Below are positions 1 through 10,281 of a stretch of DNA of 64,000 nucleotides, in pieces. The notes under the pieces were generated by a model. The model was not told the origin of the DNA. It saw only the letters and a program-made list of their open reading frames with translations, and did not search any database. The stretch's first letter is position 1. Each line of letters starts with the position of its first letter. Origin of the DNA: Rutidosis leptorrhynchoides (lineage: Eukaryota > Streptophyta > Magnoliopsida > Asterales > Asteraceae); NCBI RefSeq assembly GCF_046630445.1, contig NC_092336.1, positions 508,309,501 to 508,373,500 on the forward strand, given 5' to 3'. The translations under genes and the position numbers were made by a program.

Positions 1-286
1 TATTGACATCGATACCATCCTTTGTCCTACTTGTAGTGTAAGTGTTGAAGAGCGTGACCACATGTTTATTTTTTGCAATACAGTTGCTTCACTTTGGACG
101 TAGATCAAAGGATGGACAGGAATCCCTTGGCCTCCGATCCTTACAACTTCAGAGTTATTTGATTGGTTAGACTCGCTACAAGACAATAGAGCTATCTTTA
201 ATAGGCTATATTGCATTATAGCGGCTACTTTATGGTGGATATGGCGATACATGAACAATTTTATTTTTGAGTCTTTTAGTATTAAA
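1..286 (+). pseudogene. LINE ORF2 C-terminal fragment (zf-RVT region), copy 1
   Basis: Frame 3 and neighbouring frames read the end of a plant LINE reverse-transcriptase polyprotein: a cysteine-rich stretch (LCPTCSVSVEERDHMFIF) typical of the zf-RVT domain, then IIAATLWWIWRYMNNFIF, typical of what follows that domain in plant LINEs. The reading frame is broken by a stop after SLWT. The fragment is cut on the right by a Helitron end and continues to the left outside the window; the fuller copy starts near 35006. It is a dead fragment. Confidence 0.75.
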
Positions 287-730
287 CTAGAAAAAAATTC
301 GACCGCGCGTTGCTGCGGTTGTATTCAACGCGCGTTCGAATTTGGATATACGTTGTTTGGTACCCAATATTTCTAATAGGTTGGGTTATTTGTTTTACGT
401 GTATGTATATCTATGAAATATAGCCCGAAATATTTAGTGTTTTGTTAATGATGTCCGTTTCGCGTATAGTTAGTCGCGTTGTGTTCGTAAAATTATTTCG
501 AGTTGAACGGTGGTCTAGGAAAAATTTAACTCGCACCGAGCGAGAAGATAGGGCCCGTTAAAAATTCGGATGGAATTAGTTTCTTTTATTTTAATAAAAT
601 TATATATTTACACTTTCAACCCCTGAAAAAACGTAAACTTGAGGGGTCATTGTGTAAATTGAGCCAAAGATGAGGGACCGATTGCAGTGTGAACGCAAAC
701 TCAAAACGACAATCGGAAACAACTGAAACG
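287..730 (-). mobile_element. Helitron 3' terminal part, copy 1
   Basis: On the minus strand the sequence ends in a GC-rich hairpin (ACCGC/GCGGT stem, with a second possible GCGCGTTG/CAACGCGC stem), 11 bases, then CTAG, followed by T. That is the terminus of plant Helitrons, which insert between A and T. The insertion interrupts the LINE reading frame. The body resembles 8187-8470. The other end (TC on the minus strand) was not found, so the right limit is approximate. Confidence 0.6.
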
Positions 731-760
731 ACGAAATTCTGGGTGTGTTTTAGTATATTA

Positions 761-780
761 TAATAATAAAATAATAATAA

Positions 781-831
<51 letters not shown>
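761..831. repeat. (TAA)n microsatellite
   Basis: An interrupted TAA tract. The equivalent tract in the second copy of the duplication is longer by one 3-bp unit. Confidence 0.9.
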
Positions 832-1426
832 TAGCTAATTTGTTTGATGCTATTAGACTTTCTACTTTTTCTTGATTACAATTTTGGAGCAAGTTTGCCA
901 CTAACTCGGCAACTTGGATATATAATCCTATGTAATTCTATGTAATCATTTTTTGACTAGTTTCTTGCTAGTTCTTTATATTTAATAAATTATTGCCGTT
1001 AAAAAAACTAACTAATGCAACAATGAGTGGATATTAATTGTACAAATATTGTAAATCTTTAAAATATATATAATCATCGGTCCTATGTTTAAAAAGAATA
1101 TTTCTTAAATTAAATTTAATCTTGTTGTTTTTAAATTTAATAATTAAATCATAATTTATTAATTTTAATTATTACCTAAAAAGCTATTAACAGGAGTAAA
1201 ACTCGAAATCTGATTGGCTGCTGTTGATTTAACTCTCGTATCATTCGTCATTGTACTGTTCACTTTTCACCTTTCTCCTAATTTATTTTTACGGGTTTTC
1301 TATCTTTCTTTCATTTTCACTCAATTGCTTCATGTGATTTTTTATTCTATAAACAAATCCAAACACTGCACGTGTCGGGTTTTGATTATTAACTCACAAA
1401 GCTAGTTCCCTTTTTATTTAGTTTTG
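832..1426. other. AT-rich stretch without recognised gene
   Basis: AT-rich sequence between the Helitron tail and the RTE retroposon. A 63-codon open frame here (from 1214) has no ATG at its start and no family resemblance. Part may be the interior of the Helitron. Nothing else is supportable. Confidence 0.5.
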
Positions 1427-1446
1427 ACGTTTTGAGCGACCTACAC

Positions 1447-1663
1447 AACAACAATACCCGATCCTATATGAGTGGGGTATGGGGGAGGTGAGATGTAGAC
1501 AATCCTTCCTTTATCCTAGAATAAATAGAAATCATTTCCCCACCCCGAGTTAAACACTCACAAGAGCGGAGAAAGTCCTCTCTCTCTCTATTCGACGGGT
1601 AAAGAGATTGCTTTCAAGGGGACATCCGGCCATAAAAAATGAAAAAAAAAACATGGAATAAAT

Positions 1664-1718
<55 letters not shown>

Positions 1719-1751
1719 AATAATAACCTTTCTTAAAAAAACATAAAAAAA
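1447..1751 (-). mobile_element. Short RTE-type retroposon with 20-bp target duplication
   Basis: On the minus strand the element ends in ATTGTTGTTGT, the TTG-type tail of plant RTE LINEs, preceded by the ATACCCCACTCATATAGG block common to that family's 3' end. It is flanked by 20-bp direct repeats (1427-1446 and 1752-1771; core TTTTGAGCGACCTACAC), a target-site duplication. At about 305 bp it is either a 5'-truncated RTE LINE or a SINE using its tail. A TA microsatellite lies near its 5' end. The second copy is at 37139-37471. Confidence 0.7.
1666..1715. repeat. (TA)n microsatellite
   Basis: About 25 TA units inside the RTE retroposon. The same tract is about 28 bp longer in the second copy at 37357-37435. 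Confidence 0.95.
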
Positions 1752-1833
1752 ACGTTTTGAGCGACCTACACGTGGTGGCTTTTTTCCGACACCTAATGCT
1801 TCCATTCACAGGCGCCTTTATGAATGTATGTAT

Positions 1834-2666
1834 CCTAGAAACGTTACCAATCGTCAATTTAACTAGAAGTATCAAATTGAACTCGAATTTGATTGAAGAA
1901 CACAGGGTTGACTTTTTAAAACCCGAACTTTGACTCGACAATTAGTGCTCGATATTAGGAATTGAAAGCTGAAAATTTGAGGAAGTATTCACAACATGGA
2001 TTAGAACACTTCTGTATTTTTGAATTTTGACTAAAGAACCGATTTTGAGTTTTTGATTTAAAGTGTGTCAAGCAGAGAGAATAAATGGTTTTTCTTTTCT
2101 GTTTATTTTTTTTATACAAATCGCAGAAGCTAATGAACATAACGCTTGTTGAATGATTAATACAGCAATAAAGGTGATTAAAATTTGTCTTGTAGTTTTT
2201 GATCTATAGACAGCTACTCACGAGCGAACAGGGAATGAAGAAAAAAAAGGTGAGATATCTGATATATATGGATACGTATATATATGATAAATCAGTTTTT
2301 ATTTATAATAAATATAATATTACAAATAATAATTATACTAATAATTAATAACAATGATAATAATATTAATAATAATATTAATATTATTAGTAATACTTAT
2401 AATATAATGATAATAATAGTAAAAAAATAATAATGCAGTTAATATTAAAAATAATTGTCATAATAATAATAATAATACTATTAATAACAAAGATAATAAT
2501 AATTGTTAATAATAATGTTAATAACAATATTATTGATGATAATATTAATAAATTATATTACTTTTATAATAATGATAATCTATATTAATAATTATAATGA
2601 TTCTAAATGATAATATCTAATAATACAAGTAATATAAAAGATATATCAAGTTACATTTATTCAATT

Positions 2667-2755
<89 letters not shown>

Positions 2756-3302
2756 GTTAGAAATAATAATTTTAGTAATCCCAATGTTAATATTAATATT
2801 AACATTAACATTAACATTAATAATAATAATGAAAGTAATAGTAATCTTATTATAACAACTATATTTTAATTTGTTAATATATTATTAATTATGTAATATC
2901 TAATAATCATATACTATTTTATATAGTAACTCTTATTGATTCTTTATTATTTAATTTTATATATATTCTTATACATAGATCTCATATGTCTTTATATATA
3001 GAGTTAGTTTAAATTGTACTTAATTATTTTGTTTATAATTTTTACATTTTTAATTCTAATTAATTTAGAGTATATTTTCTATTTATGAAAAGTATTATAT
3101 ATATACTTCTATTTATATCAATATATATATATTTTTATTTACAGACAATAGTTCGTGAATCGTCAGAAATGTTAAAAGGACAATTGCATTCTTGTAGACT
3201 GTTCCAAAATTTTCAAAATTCAACATTATAGACTTTGCTTATCGTGTCGAGATCATATAAGATTCAAGTTTAAATTTGGTCAGAAATTCCCGGGTCATCA
3301 CA
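1834..3302 (-). mobile_element. Tekay-like LTR fragment (piece C)
   Basis: Read on the minus strand from 3302, it begins TGTGATGACCCGGGAATTTC and continues like the 5' end of the LTR at 45173 (TGTGACGACCCGGAAATTTT), including the shared ACACGATAAGCA and GACGATTCACGAAC words. It is therefore the start of a long LTR of a Ty3/gypsy chromovirus-like element. It is truncated on the left exactly where the large duplication ends. The middle (about 2280-3130) is very AT-rich with TAA and TA tracts. It is an old, partial copy. Confidence 0.65.
2672..2752. repeat. (TA)n microsatellite
   Basis: An almost pure TA tract of about 80 bp inside LTR piece C. The overlapping open frame coding for isoleucine-tyrosine repeats is an artefact of this tract. 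Confidence 0.95.
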
Positions 3303-5506
3303 ACTTCCAAGATCAAGAAACCTTTTTTTTTCTCAGTAAGTTATCATTCTAAATCAAGGTAAAATCCATATTCAAACTTTCATTCAATTTCTATAACTAT
3401 AACTATCTTAATTCGAGTGATAATCTTACTTGAACTTGTTTTCGTGTCATGATTCTACTCCAAGAACTTTCAAGCCATCCAAGAATCCTTTGAAGCTAGA
3501 TCAATTTTTGTCACTTCCAGTATGTTTACCTACTAAACTTGAGGTATTAATGATGTTCATAAGATTATTCGATTCATATATATAAAACTATCTTATTCGA
3601 AGATTATAACATGTAATCACTAGAACATAGTTTAGTTAATTATAAACTTGTTTGCAAACAAAGTTAATCCTTCTAACTTAACTTTTAAAATTAACTAAAC
3701 ACATGTTCTATATCTATATGATATGCTAACTTAATGATTTAAAATCTGGAAACACGAAGAACATCGTAAAATCGGACATACGCCGTCGTAGTAACACCGC
3801 GGGCTGTTTTGGGTTAGCTAATTAAAAACTATGATAAAATTTGATTTAAAAGTTGTCCTTCTGAGAAAATAATTTTTCTTATGAACATGAAACTATATCC
3901 AAAAAATTATGGTTAAACTCAAAGTGGAAGTATGTTTTTCAAAATGGTCATCAAGACGTCGTTCTTTCGACTGAAATGACTATCTCTTACAAAAATGACT
4001 TGTAACCTGTATTTCTGTCTATAAACTTATACTTTTTCTGTTAGTTTCATAAATTTCAGTTCATTATGAAACCATATCAACTTGAATCACTCAAAACGGA
4101 TTTAAAACGAAGAAGTTATGGGTAAAACAAAATTGGATATTTTTGCTTGTTGTAGCTACGTGAAATTTGTAACAAATCTATTCTAACCATAACTTAAATA
4201 ACTTATATTGTATTATACATGTACTCTAACATATTATGTAACCTTGATAGACCATAGACACGTATACAATGTTTTGACATATCATATCGACCCAACTATA
4301 TATATTATTTGGAACAACCATAGACACTCTATATGCAGTAATGCTCGAGTTAGCTATACAGGGTTGAGGTTGATTCCAAAATAATATATATACTTTGAGT
4401 TGTGATCTAGCCTGAGACTTGTATACATTGGGTCGTGGATTGATTCGAGATAATATATATTGATTTATTTCTGTACATCTAACTGTGGACAACTAGTTGT
4501 AGATTACTAACGTTGGACCGCTAACTTAACAAACTTAAATCATTAAAATGTAATAAAAAATGTTGTGAATATATTTCGATCATACTTTAATATATATGTA
4601 TATATTTGTTATAGGTTCGTGAATCGATCCGTGGCCAAGTCTTAAATTCCGACGAAGTAAAAATCTGTGAAAGTGAGTTATAGTCCCATTTTTAAAATCT
4701 AATATTTTTGGGATGAGAATACATGCAGTTTTATAAATGTTTTACAAAATAGACACAAGTATGTGAAACTACATTCTATGGTTGGATTATTAAATCGAAT
4801 ATCGTCCTTCAAGTCTGGTAACCTAAGAATTAGGGAAATGGTCCCTAATTGACGCGAATCCTAAAGATAGATCTATTGGGCCTAACAACCCCCATTCAGG
4901 TTATGGATGGCTTTAGTACTTCGTGATTATTATACAGATGAGAGGTTCTGTTTGGGGATATTCTATGTATTAAGTTAATGTCGGTTACCAGGTGTTCAAC
5001 ATATGAATGATTTTTATCTCTATGCAGTTTGCGAAATGCCTGATATGAGATGCGTTTATAAAAATGAAATCTTGTGGTCTATTATTATGATTGATAAATA
5101 TATATGTTAAACCTATAACTCACCAACATTTTTGTTGACGTTTTAAGCATGTTTATCCTCAGGTGATTGTTAAGAGCTTCCGCTGTTGCATACTAAATTA
5201 AGGACAAGATTTGGAGTCCATGCTTGTATGATATTGTCTAAAAACTGCATTCGAAAGTTTACTTTGTTGTAACATAATATTTATTGTAAACCATTATTTA
5301 ATGGTCGTGTGTAAGCGTGATATTTTAGATTATCATTACTTGATAATCTAGGTTATGTCCTTTAAACCTTTGTCGATAAAATAAATGTTATGGTTTGTTT
5401 TAAAAACGAATGCAGTCTTTGAAAAACGTCTCATATAGAGGTCAAAACCTCGCAACGAAATCAATTAATATGAAACGTTTATAATCAATATGAACGGGAC
5501 ATTTCA
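3303..5506 (+). mobile_element. Tekay-like LTR, 5'-truncated (piece A)
   Basis: About 2.2 kb closely parallel to 6044-8186. It ends ...GAACGGGACATTTCA, the terminal CA of a long LTR. It carries the family's shared blocks: GATAGATCTATTGGGCCT, the CAAC-N6-GTTGAC hairpin (5124-5137), the CTTCCGCTGTT block and a GAGGT/ACCTC hairpin (5438-5451). No primer-binding site follows, so it is a solo or broken LTR. Its start is missing where piece C abuts it. Confidence 0.65.
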
Positions 5507-8186
5507 CTTTTGAAGGACTTCAAGATATATATCAAAACACTCATACTTAACAAAAATGGTTACAATTACATTCTCATTCATTTTCATCAACAATTCTACT
5601 CGTATTCATTCAGTATTCGTACTCGTATGATACACAGCTTCTAGATGTATTTACTAATGGTATATACACTTCAATGATCAGCTCTTAGCAGCCTTAATGA
5701 GTCACCTAAATATGTGGGAACCATCATTTAATATCTAGCATGAAATATCTAACAAAAATACAAACTAATGGAACCATATATGCAAGTTGTAAATCACGTT
5801 TTTATCATTCATCACCAACACTTTCATTTTTCAACTTTCATGCATCAAACTACTCTCTCTCAAGTTCTCTCATATTGTTCTAAGTATTCTTCATCATCTC
5901 CATCAAAATGTAGCTCAATCTAGTTCAAAAATCCTAACCTAGATCAACATACAAAACAACTACTCAAGAAAACTTCAAGAACACTTTCAAGTTTGCAAGT
6001 CTACTTCGAAGCTTTCTAATCCATTCCAAGTAATCATTTAATATCAAGAAACCTTTGTTATTTATAGTAGGTTATCTTTATAATTCATGGTAATATTCAT
6101 ATTCAAACTTTGATTCGATTTCTATAACTATAACTATCTTAATTCAAGTAGTAATCTTACTTGAACTTGTTTTCGTGTCATGATTCTACTTCAAGAACTT
6201 TCAAGCCATCCAAGATCCTTTGAAGCTCAAGATCAAATCTTGTTATTTCCAGTAGGTTTACCTACTATATTTGAGGTAGTGATGATGTACATAACATCAT
6301 TCGATTCATACTTATATAACCATATTATTCGAAGAATATAACTTGTAATCACTAGAACATAGTTTAGTTAATTCTAAACTTGTTCGCAAACAAAGTTAAT
6401 CCTTCTAACTTAACTTTTAAAATCAATTAAACACATATTTTATATCTATATGAAATGATAACTTAATGATTTAAAACTTGTAAACACGAAGAACACCGTA
6501 AAACCAGATATACGCCGTTGTAGTAAAACCGGGAGCTGTTTTGGGTTGGAAAAATAAAAACTATCTTAATCTTTGAATTTGAAGTTTGTTTTCTGGAAAA
6601 ATGATATTCCATATGAACATGAAACTATATCCAAAAATCATGGTTAAATTCAAAGTAAAAATATGTTTTTCAAAATGGTCATCAAGACGTCGTTCTTTCG
6701 ACTAAAATGACTACCTCTTACAAAAATGAATTGTAGCCTGTAACTCCGACTATAAACCATCACTTTTTCTGTTTAGTTTCATAAAGTTAAGTTCGATACG
6801 AAACCATAGCAATTTGATTCACTCAAAACGGATTTTTAACGAAGAAATTATGGGTAAAACAAAATTGGATAAATTTATTTGTTTTAGCTACGTGAAATTT
6901 TGTAGCAAATCTATACTAACTATATCTTAACTAACTTTCTTGTATTATACATGTCTTGATAGACCATAGACATGTATACAATGTTTTGACATATCATATC
7001 GACGTCATCTATATATATTATTTAGAATAACCGTAAGTCACTCTATATTCGGTAATGCTCGAGTTAGCATATAAAGGGTCGAGGTTGATTCTAAAATAAT
7101 ATATATACTTTGAGTTGTGATCGAGTCTGAGACATGTATACACTGGGTTGTTGATTGATTCGAGAAAATATATTGATTTATGTACTACTAACCGTGGACT
7201 ACTAATTGTGGACTACTAACGTTGGACTGCTAACTTAACAACTTAAATCGTTAAAACGTAATAAAATATGATATGAATATATTTCTATCATAATTTGATA
7301 TATGTATATATTTGCTATAGGTTCGTGAATCGACCAGTGGCCAAGTGTTATTTTTCGACGAAGTGAAAATCTGTGAAAGTGAGTTATAGTCCCATTTTTA
7401 CTATCTAATATTTCGGGATGAGAATACATGCAGTTTTGAAAGTATTTTACAAAATAGACACAAGTACTTGAACTAAATTCTATGATTGATTTATTATACC
7501 GCGTATCCCTTTTTGTTTTAGCTTGGTAACCTAAGAATTAGTTAATCAGTCCACAAATTGACGCGAATCCTAAAGATAGATCTATGGGCCTTGACAAGCC
7601 CCAATCAGAGAATTTGAACTGCTTTAGTACTTCGAGGTTTATATGTTTGGGGATATGCTAGATGCATTTTTGTTAATGTCGGTTACCAGGTGATCATCAT
7701 ATGAGTGAATTTTACAGCAGTGAGCAGACATGCACTTTATTATGAAAAATGAAATCTTGTGGTCTATTAATATTACAATTTGATATATAGGTTAAACCTA
7801 TAACTCACCAACATTTTTGTTGACGTTTTAAGCATGTTTATTCTCAGGTGATTGTTAAGAGCTTCCGCTGTTGCATGCTAATTAAAGACAAGAATTGGAG
7901 TCAGCATGCTTGTATGATATTGTTTAAAAACTGCATTCGGAAAATAATTTGTTGTAAAATATTATTGTAAACCATTATGAATGGTTGTGTGTAAAAGTTG
8001 TATTTTAGATTATCATTACTTGATAATCTACGTTATGTCTATTAAACCTTTATCGATAGAATAAAGGTTATGGTTTGTTTTAAAAACGAATGCAGTCTTT
8101 GAAAAATGTCTCATATAGTGGTCAAAACCTCGCAACGAAACCAATTAATATGAAACGTTTATAATCAATATGAACGAGACATTTCA
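5507..8186 (+). mobile_element. Tekay-like LTR, 5'-truncated (piece B)
   Basis: A second member of the same LTR family, ending ...GAACGAGACATTTCA, with the same internal blocks as piece A (hairpin at 7809-7822). It starts mid-LTR exactly at the base after piece A ends, which fits piece A having inserted into piece B, with the left part of B lost or hidden by later events. No coding sequence is present. Divergence from piece A is clearly more than 10 percent by eye. Confidence 0.6.
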
Positions 8187-8879
8187 AATATATGTGCATC
8201 TCCGCGTTTCGCTATGAAATTGTCGACTTTTAAAAATTTAACGCAAAATCAACGTGTATGAAAAGTATCCCCAAATATTTAGCGTTTTTTAAAAAACGTC
8301 CGTTTTGCGTATAATTACTGACATTGTGTTCCTAAAATTATTTCGAGTTTAACGATGGTGTCGAAAAACTCATTGCGAGCGAGAAGATATGACCCGTTGA
8401 ATATTTGGGTGGAGTTTATTTAAGATTTTTTATGAAAATGGTTATTTGACACTTTACACCCTGTTTGGAGGGTCGATTTGATTTGTTGAAAAAAGTTGGG
8501 GGGGGGGGGGGGGGGCTTTGTAAGTGAAATGAAAAAGGTAAAAAGACGAAAATGCCCCTAATTACTGTTCATCATTTTTGTCCAATAGATAATACTAGTT
8601 GGGTGATCTGGTTTTGCGTCGGTTCTTCACCTTGATTAACATCAATTACATCACTAATTATTGGAAAAGTAACTATTTATCATCTTTTTGTTTTATTTTT
8701 CTTTTTGTCGAGGAGTGACCCAAAATAGTTATGTGATTGATTTGTAGTAAGCCTGAAAGTATTTATTCATCATTTTTTGTTTTAGTTTTCGTCTTGTCTA
8801 GAGAAAAGACCCAAATGCTCAATCAATAAAGTGAGACGTACATCAACGATTGGTACAAACTATTTAATAAAATAGGAAA

Positions 8880-8911
<32 letters not shown>
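8880..8911. repeat. (TA)n tract, left of fold-back element
   Basis: A short TA tract bordering the fold-back element. With the longer tract at 9594-9688 it suggests insertion into a TA microsatellite. Confidence 0.9.
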
Positions 8912-8913
<2 letters not shown>

Positions 8914-8917
8914 TTAA

Positions 8918-9594
8918 TCAAGAGGGAAGTATTTTTTTGAGGGAGAGTAATTTTATTTTCGTTTTTTTTATTGATTTTTTTCAAACATTAAGATCACATT
9001 AAAATATGAATATTTATAAAAGACACTTTGTGATAAATGTTATTATTTTGGCCAAAAAACGATCGAAGAAATATGATAACATTCAATGCAATGAATGTTT
9101 TGCTTCTGAGTTTTTCTTAAGGGTTAGAAATTAGAGTTTAGTAATTAGGGTTTAGAAATTAGGAGGTTAATAATTAGGGTTTAGCTATTAGGGTTTAGAA
9201 ATTAGGGTTTTGGGTTTAGAAATTAGAGTTTAAGGTTTAGAAATTAGGGTTTAGATTAAATTTTTAACACGAACAATTTAGAGTTTAGGGTTTAGGGTTT
9301 AGTGTTTTGGGTTTAGGGACTAAACCCAAAACACTAAACCCTAAACTCTAAATCGGGCTAAATTTAAAAAAAAAACACTTCACACAAGATGAAAAACAAA
9401 GCGATGCAAATAAACTCTAATTAAAACATTACTCATGATGAATGTTATCAATTATTTATTCGATCGTTTTCCCGCCTAAATAATAACATTCGTCACAAAT
9501 TGTCTTTTTTAAATGTTCATATTTTCACCTAAACTTGATGTCTGAAAAACATTTACTTCACCCACTTCCCTCCAAAAGAGTGATTCCCTCTTGA

Positions 9595-9595
<1 letters not shown>
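8918..9595. mobile_element. Fold-back (MITE-like) element with telomere-like centre
   Basis: The two ends are inverted repeats: ATCAAGAGGGAA on the left matches the reverse complement of the right end. Shared words continue inward for over 200 bp on each arm (AGACA-TTTGTGA-GAATGTTATTATTT, AACGATCGAA, ATAACATTCA). The centre consists of TTTAGGG-like repeats ending in a near-perfect hairpin. It has no coding capacity and lies between two TA tracts, so any TA target duplication is hidden. It is a non-autonomous DNA transposon or fold-back element of unassigned family. Confidence 0.65.
9119..9350. repeat. Degenerate telomere-like repeats (TTTAGGG variants)
   Basis: Many units of TTAGGGTTTAG, TTAGAAATTAGGG and similar variants. 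They end in GGGTTTAGTGTTTTGGGTTT followed after GGGA by its exact complement, giving a hairpin arm of about 35 bp. These are plant telomere-type words but too degenerate and too inverted to be a true telomere. Confidence 0.85.

Positions 9596-9688
<93 letters not shown>
9594..9688. repeat. (TA)n microsatellite
   Basis: A nearly pure TA tract of about 90 bp directly at the right end of the fold-back element. Confidence 0.95.
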
Positions 9689-9690
<2 letters not shown>

Positions 9691-10212
9691 CAATAAAACA
9701 ATTATTAGAAAATGAGTTACATTATTAATTTGTAATAAGAAAAAAAGTTTAACAATAATAAAGTGAAAATTATGTGATTTAATAATAATAATAATAATAA
9801 TAATGAATAGTTATTAGATAGTAAAAATTATGTGGTCGATTTATAATGAATGAGAAGTTTTATGGTTAAATTATAAAGTGTGAAAAGTTTATGGTAAGAT
9901 TATAAAAACTATAAAGTTAACTATTATAAAGGGTGTGGTTGAATTATAATAATTAAAAAGTTTGTTGTAAATTTGTGAAGCTTATAAATTTTACTATTCA
10001 TTTAGTGAATATTTATTAGATAGTAAAAATTATGTGTTCGATTTATAATTAATGATAAGTTTTATGCTTAAATTATAAAGGGTGAAAAATTTATGGTGAG
10101 TTTATAAAACTATAAAGTTAACAATTATAAAAAATGTAGTTGAATTATAATAAATAAAAAGTTTGTTCTAAATTTGTGAAGCTTATAATTTTTGCTATTC
10201 ATTTGACCACTC

Positions 10213-10281
10213 TTTTTTAGATATATAGAATATAATAAATAAGAAAAACAAAAAGTAAACATTTTAGATATATAGAATAAA
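10213..10281. repeat. Short tandem duplication preserving an empty Helitron site
   Basis: The words TTTTAGATATATAGAATA and AAGAAAAACAAAAAGTAAAC occur joined at 10215-10260. They recur with the first part at 10262-10281 and the second at 13510-13529, split by the Helitron. The first unit therefore shows what the target looked like before insertion. Confidence 0.8.

Larger units (their letters stand above)
1..1833. repeat. Large duplication, copy 1
   Basis: This block recurs at 35690-37553 with no base difference that I could find by eye, apart from one extra TAA unit and 14 extra TA units in the other copy. It contains a LINE tail, a Helitron 3' end and an RTE retroposon. Its left edge lies outside the window. 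Its right edge is sharp: after the shared TATGTAT the two copies continue into unrelated sequence, here the interior of a minus-strand LTR. Such identity means a very recent duplication or an assembly duplication. Confidence 0.9.
8187..10221 (-). mobile_element. Helitron remnant with intact 5' end
   Basis: The right edge reads, on the minus strand, A|TCTAAAAAAGAGTGG, matching the A|TCTAAAAGATATAG start of the Helitron at 30854; the following AT-rich text (9740-10200) is the reverse complement of that element's 5' half. The left part (8187-8470) resembles the Helitron 3' region at 300-600, but the terminal CTAG is missing. An 18-base G tract lies at 8498-8515. Treating both halves as one element is an inference. 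A fold-back element lies inside it. Confidence 0.5.

Noticed and set aside
1588-1941. Minus-strand open frame with long isoleucine-tyrosine runs, and similar frames at 2607 and 37242
   Set aside because: They are produced by TA microsatellites. No real protein signal lies outside the repeat.
9119-9350. True interstitial telomere or chromosome-fusion point
   Set aside because: The repeats are degenerate, change orientation within a hairpin and lie inside an inverted-repeat element, which explains them better.
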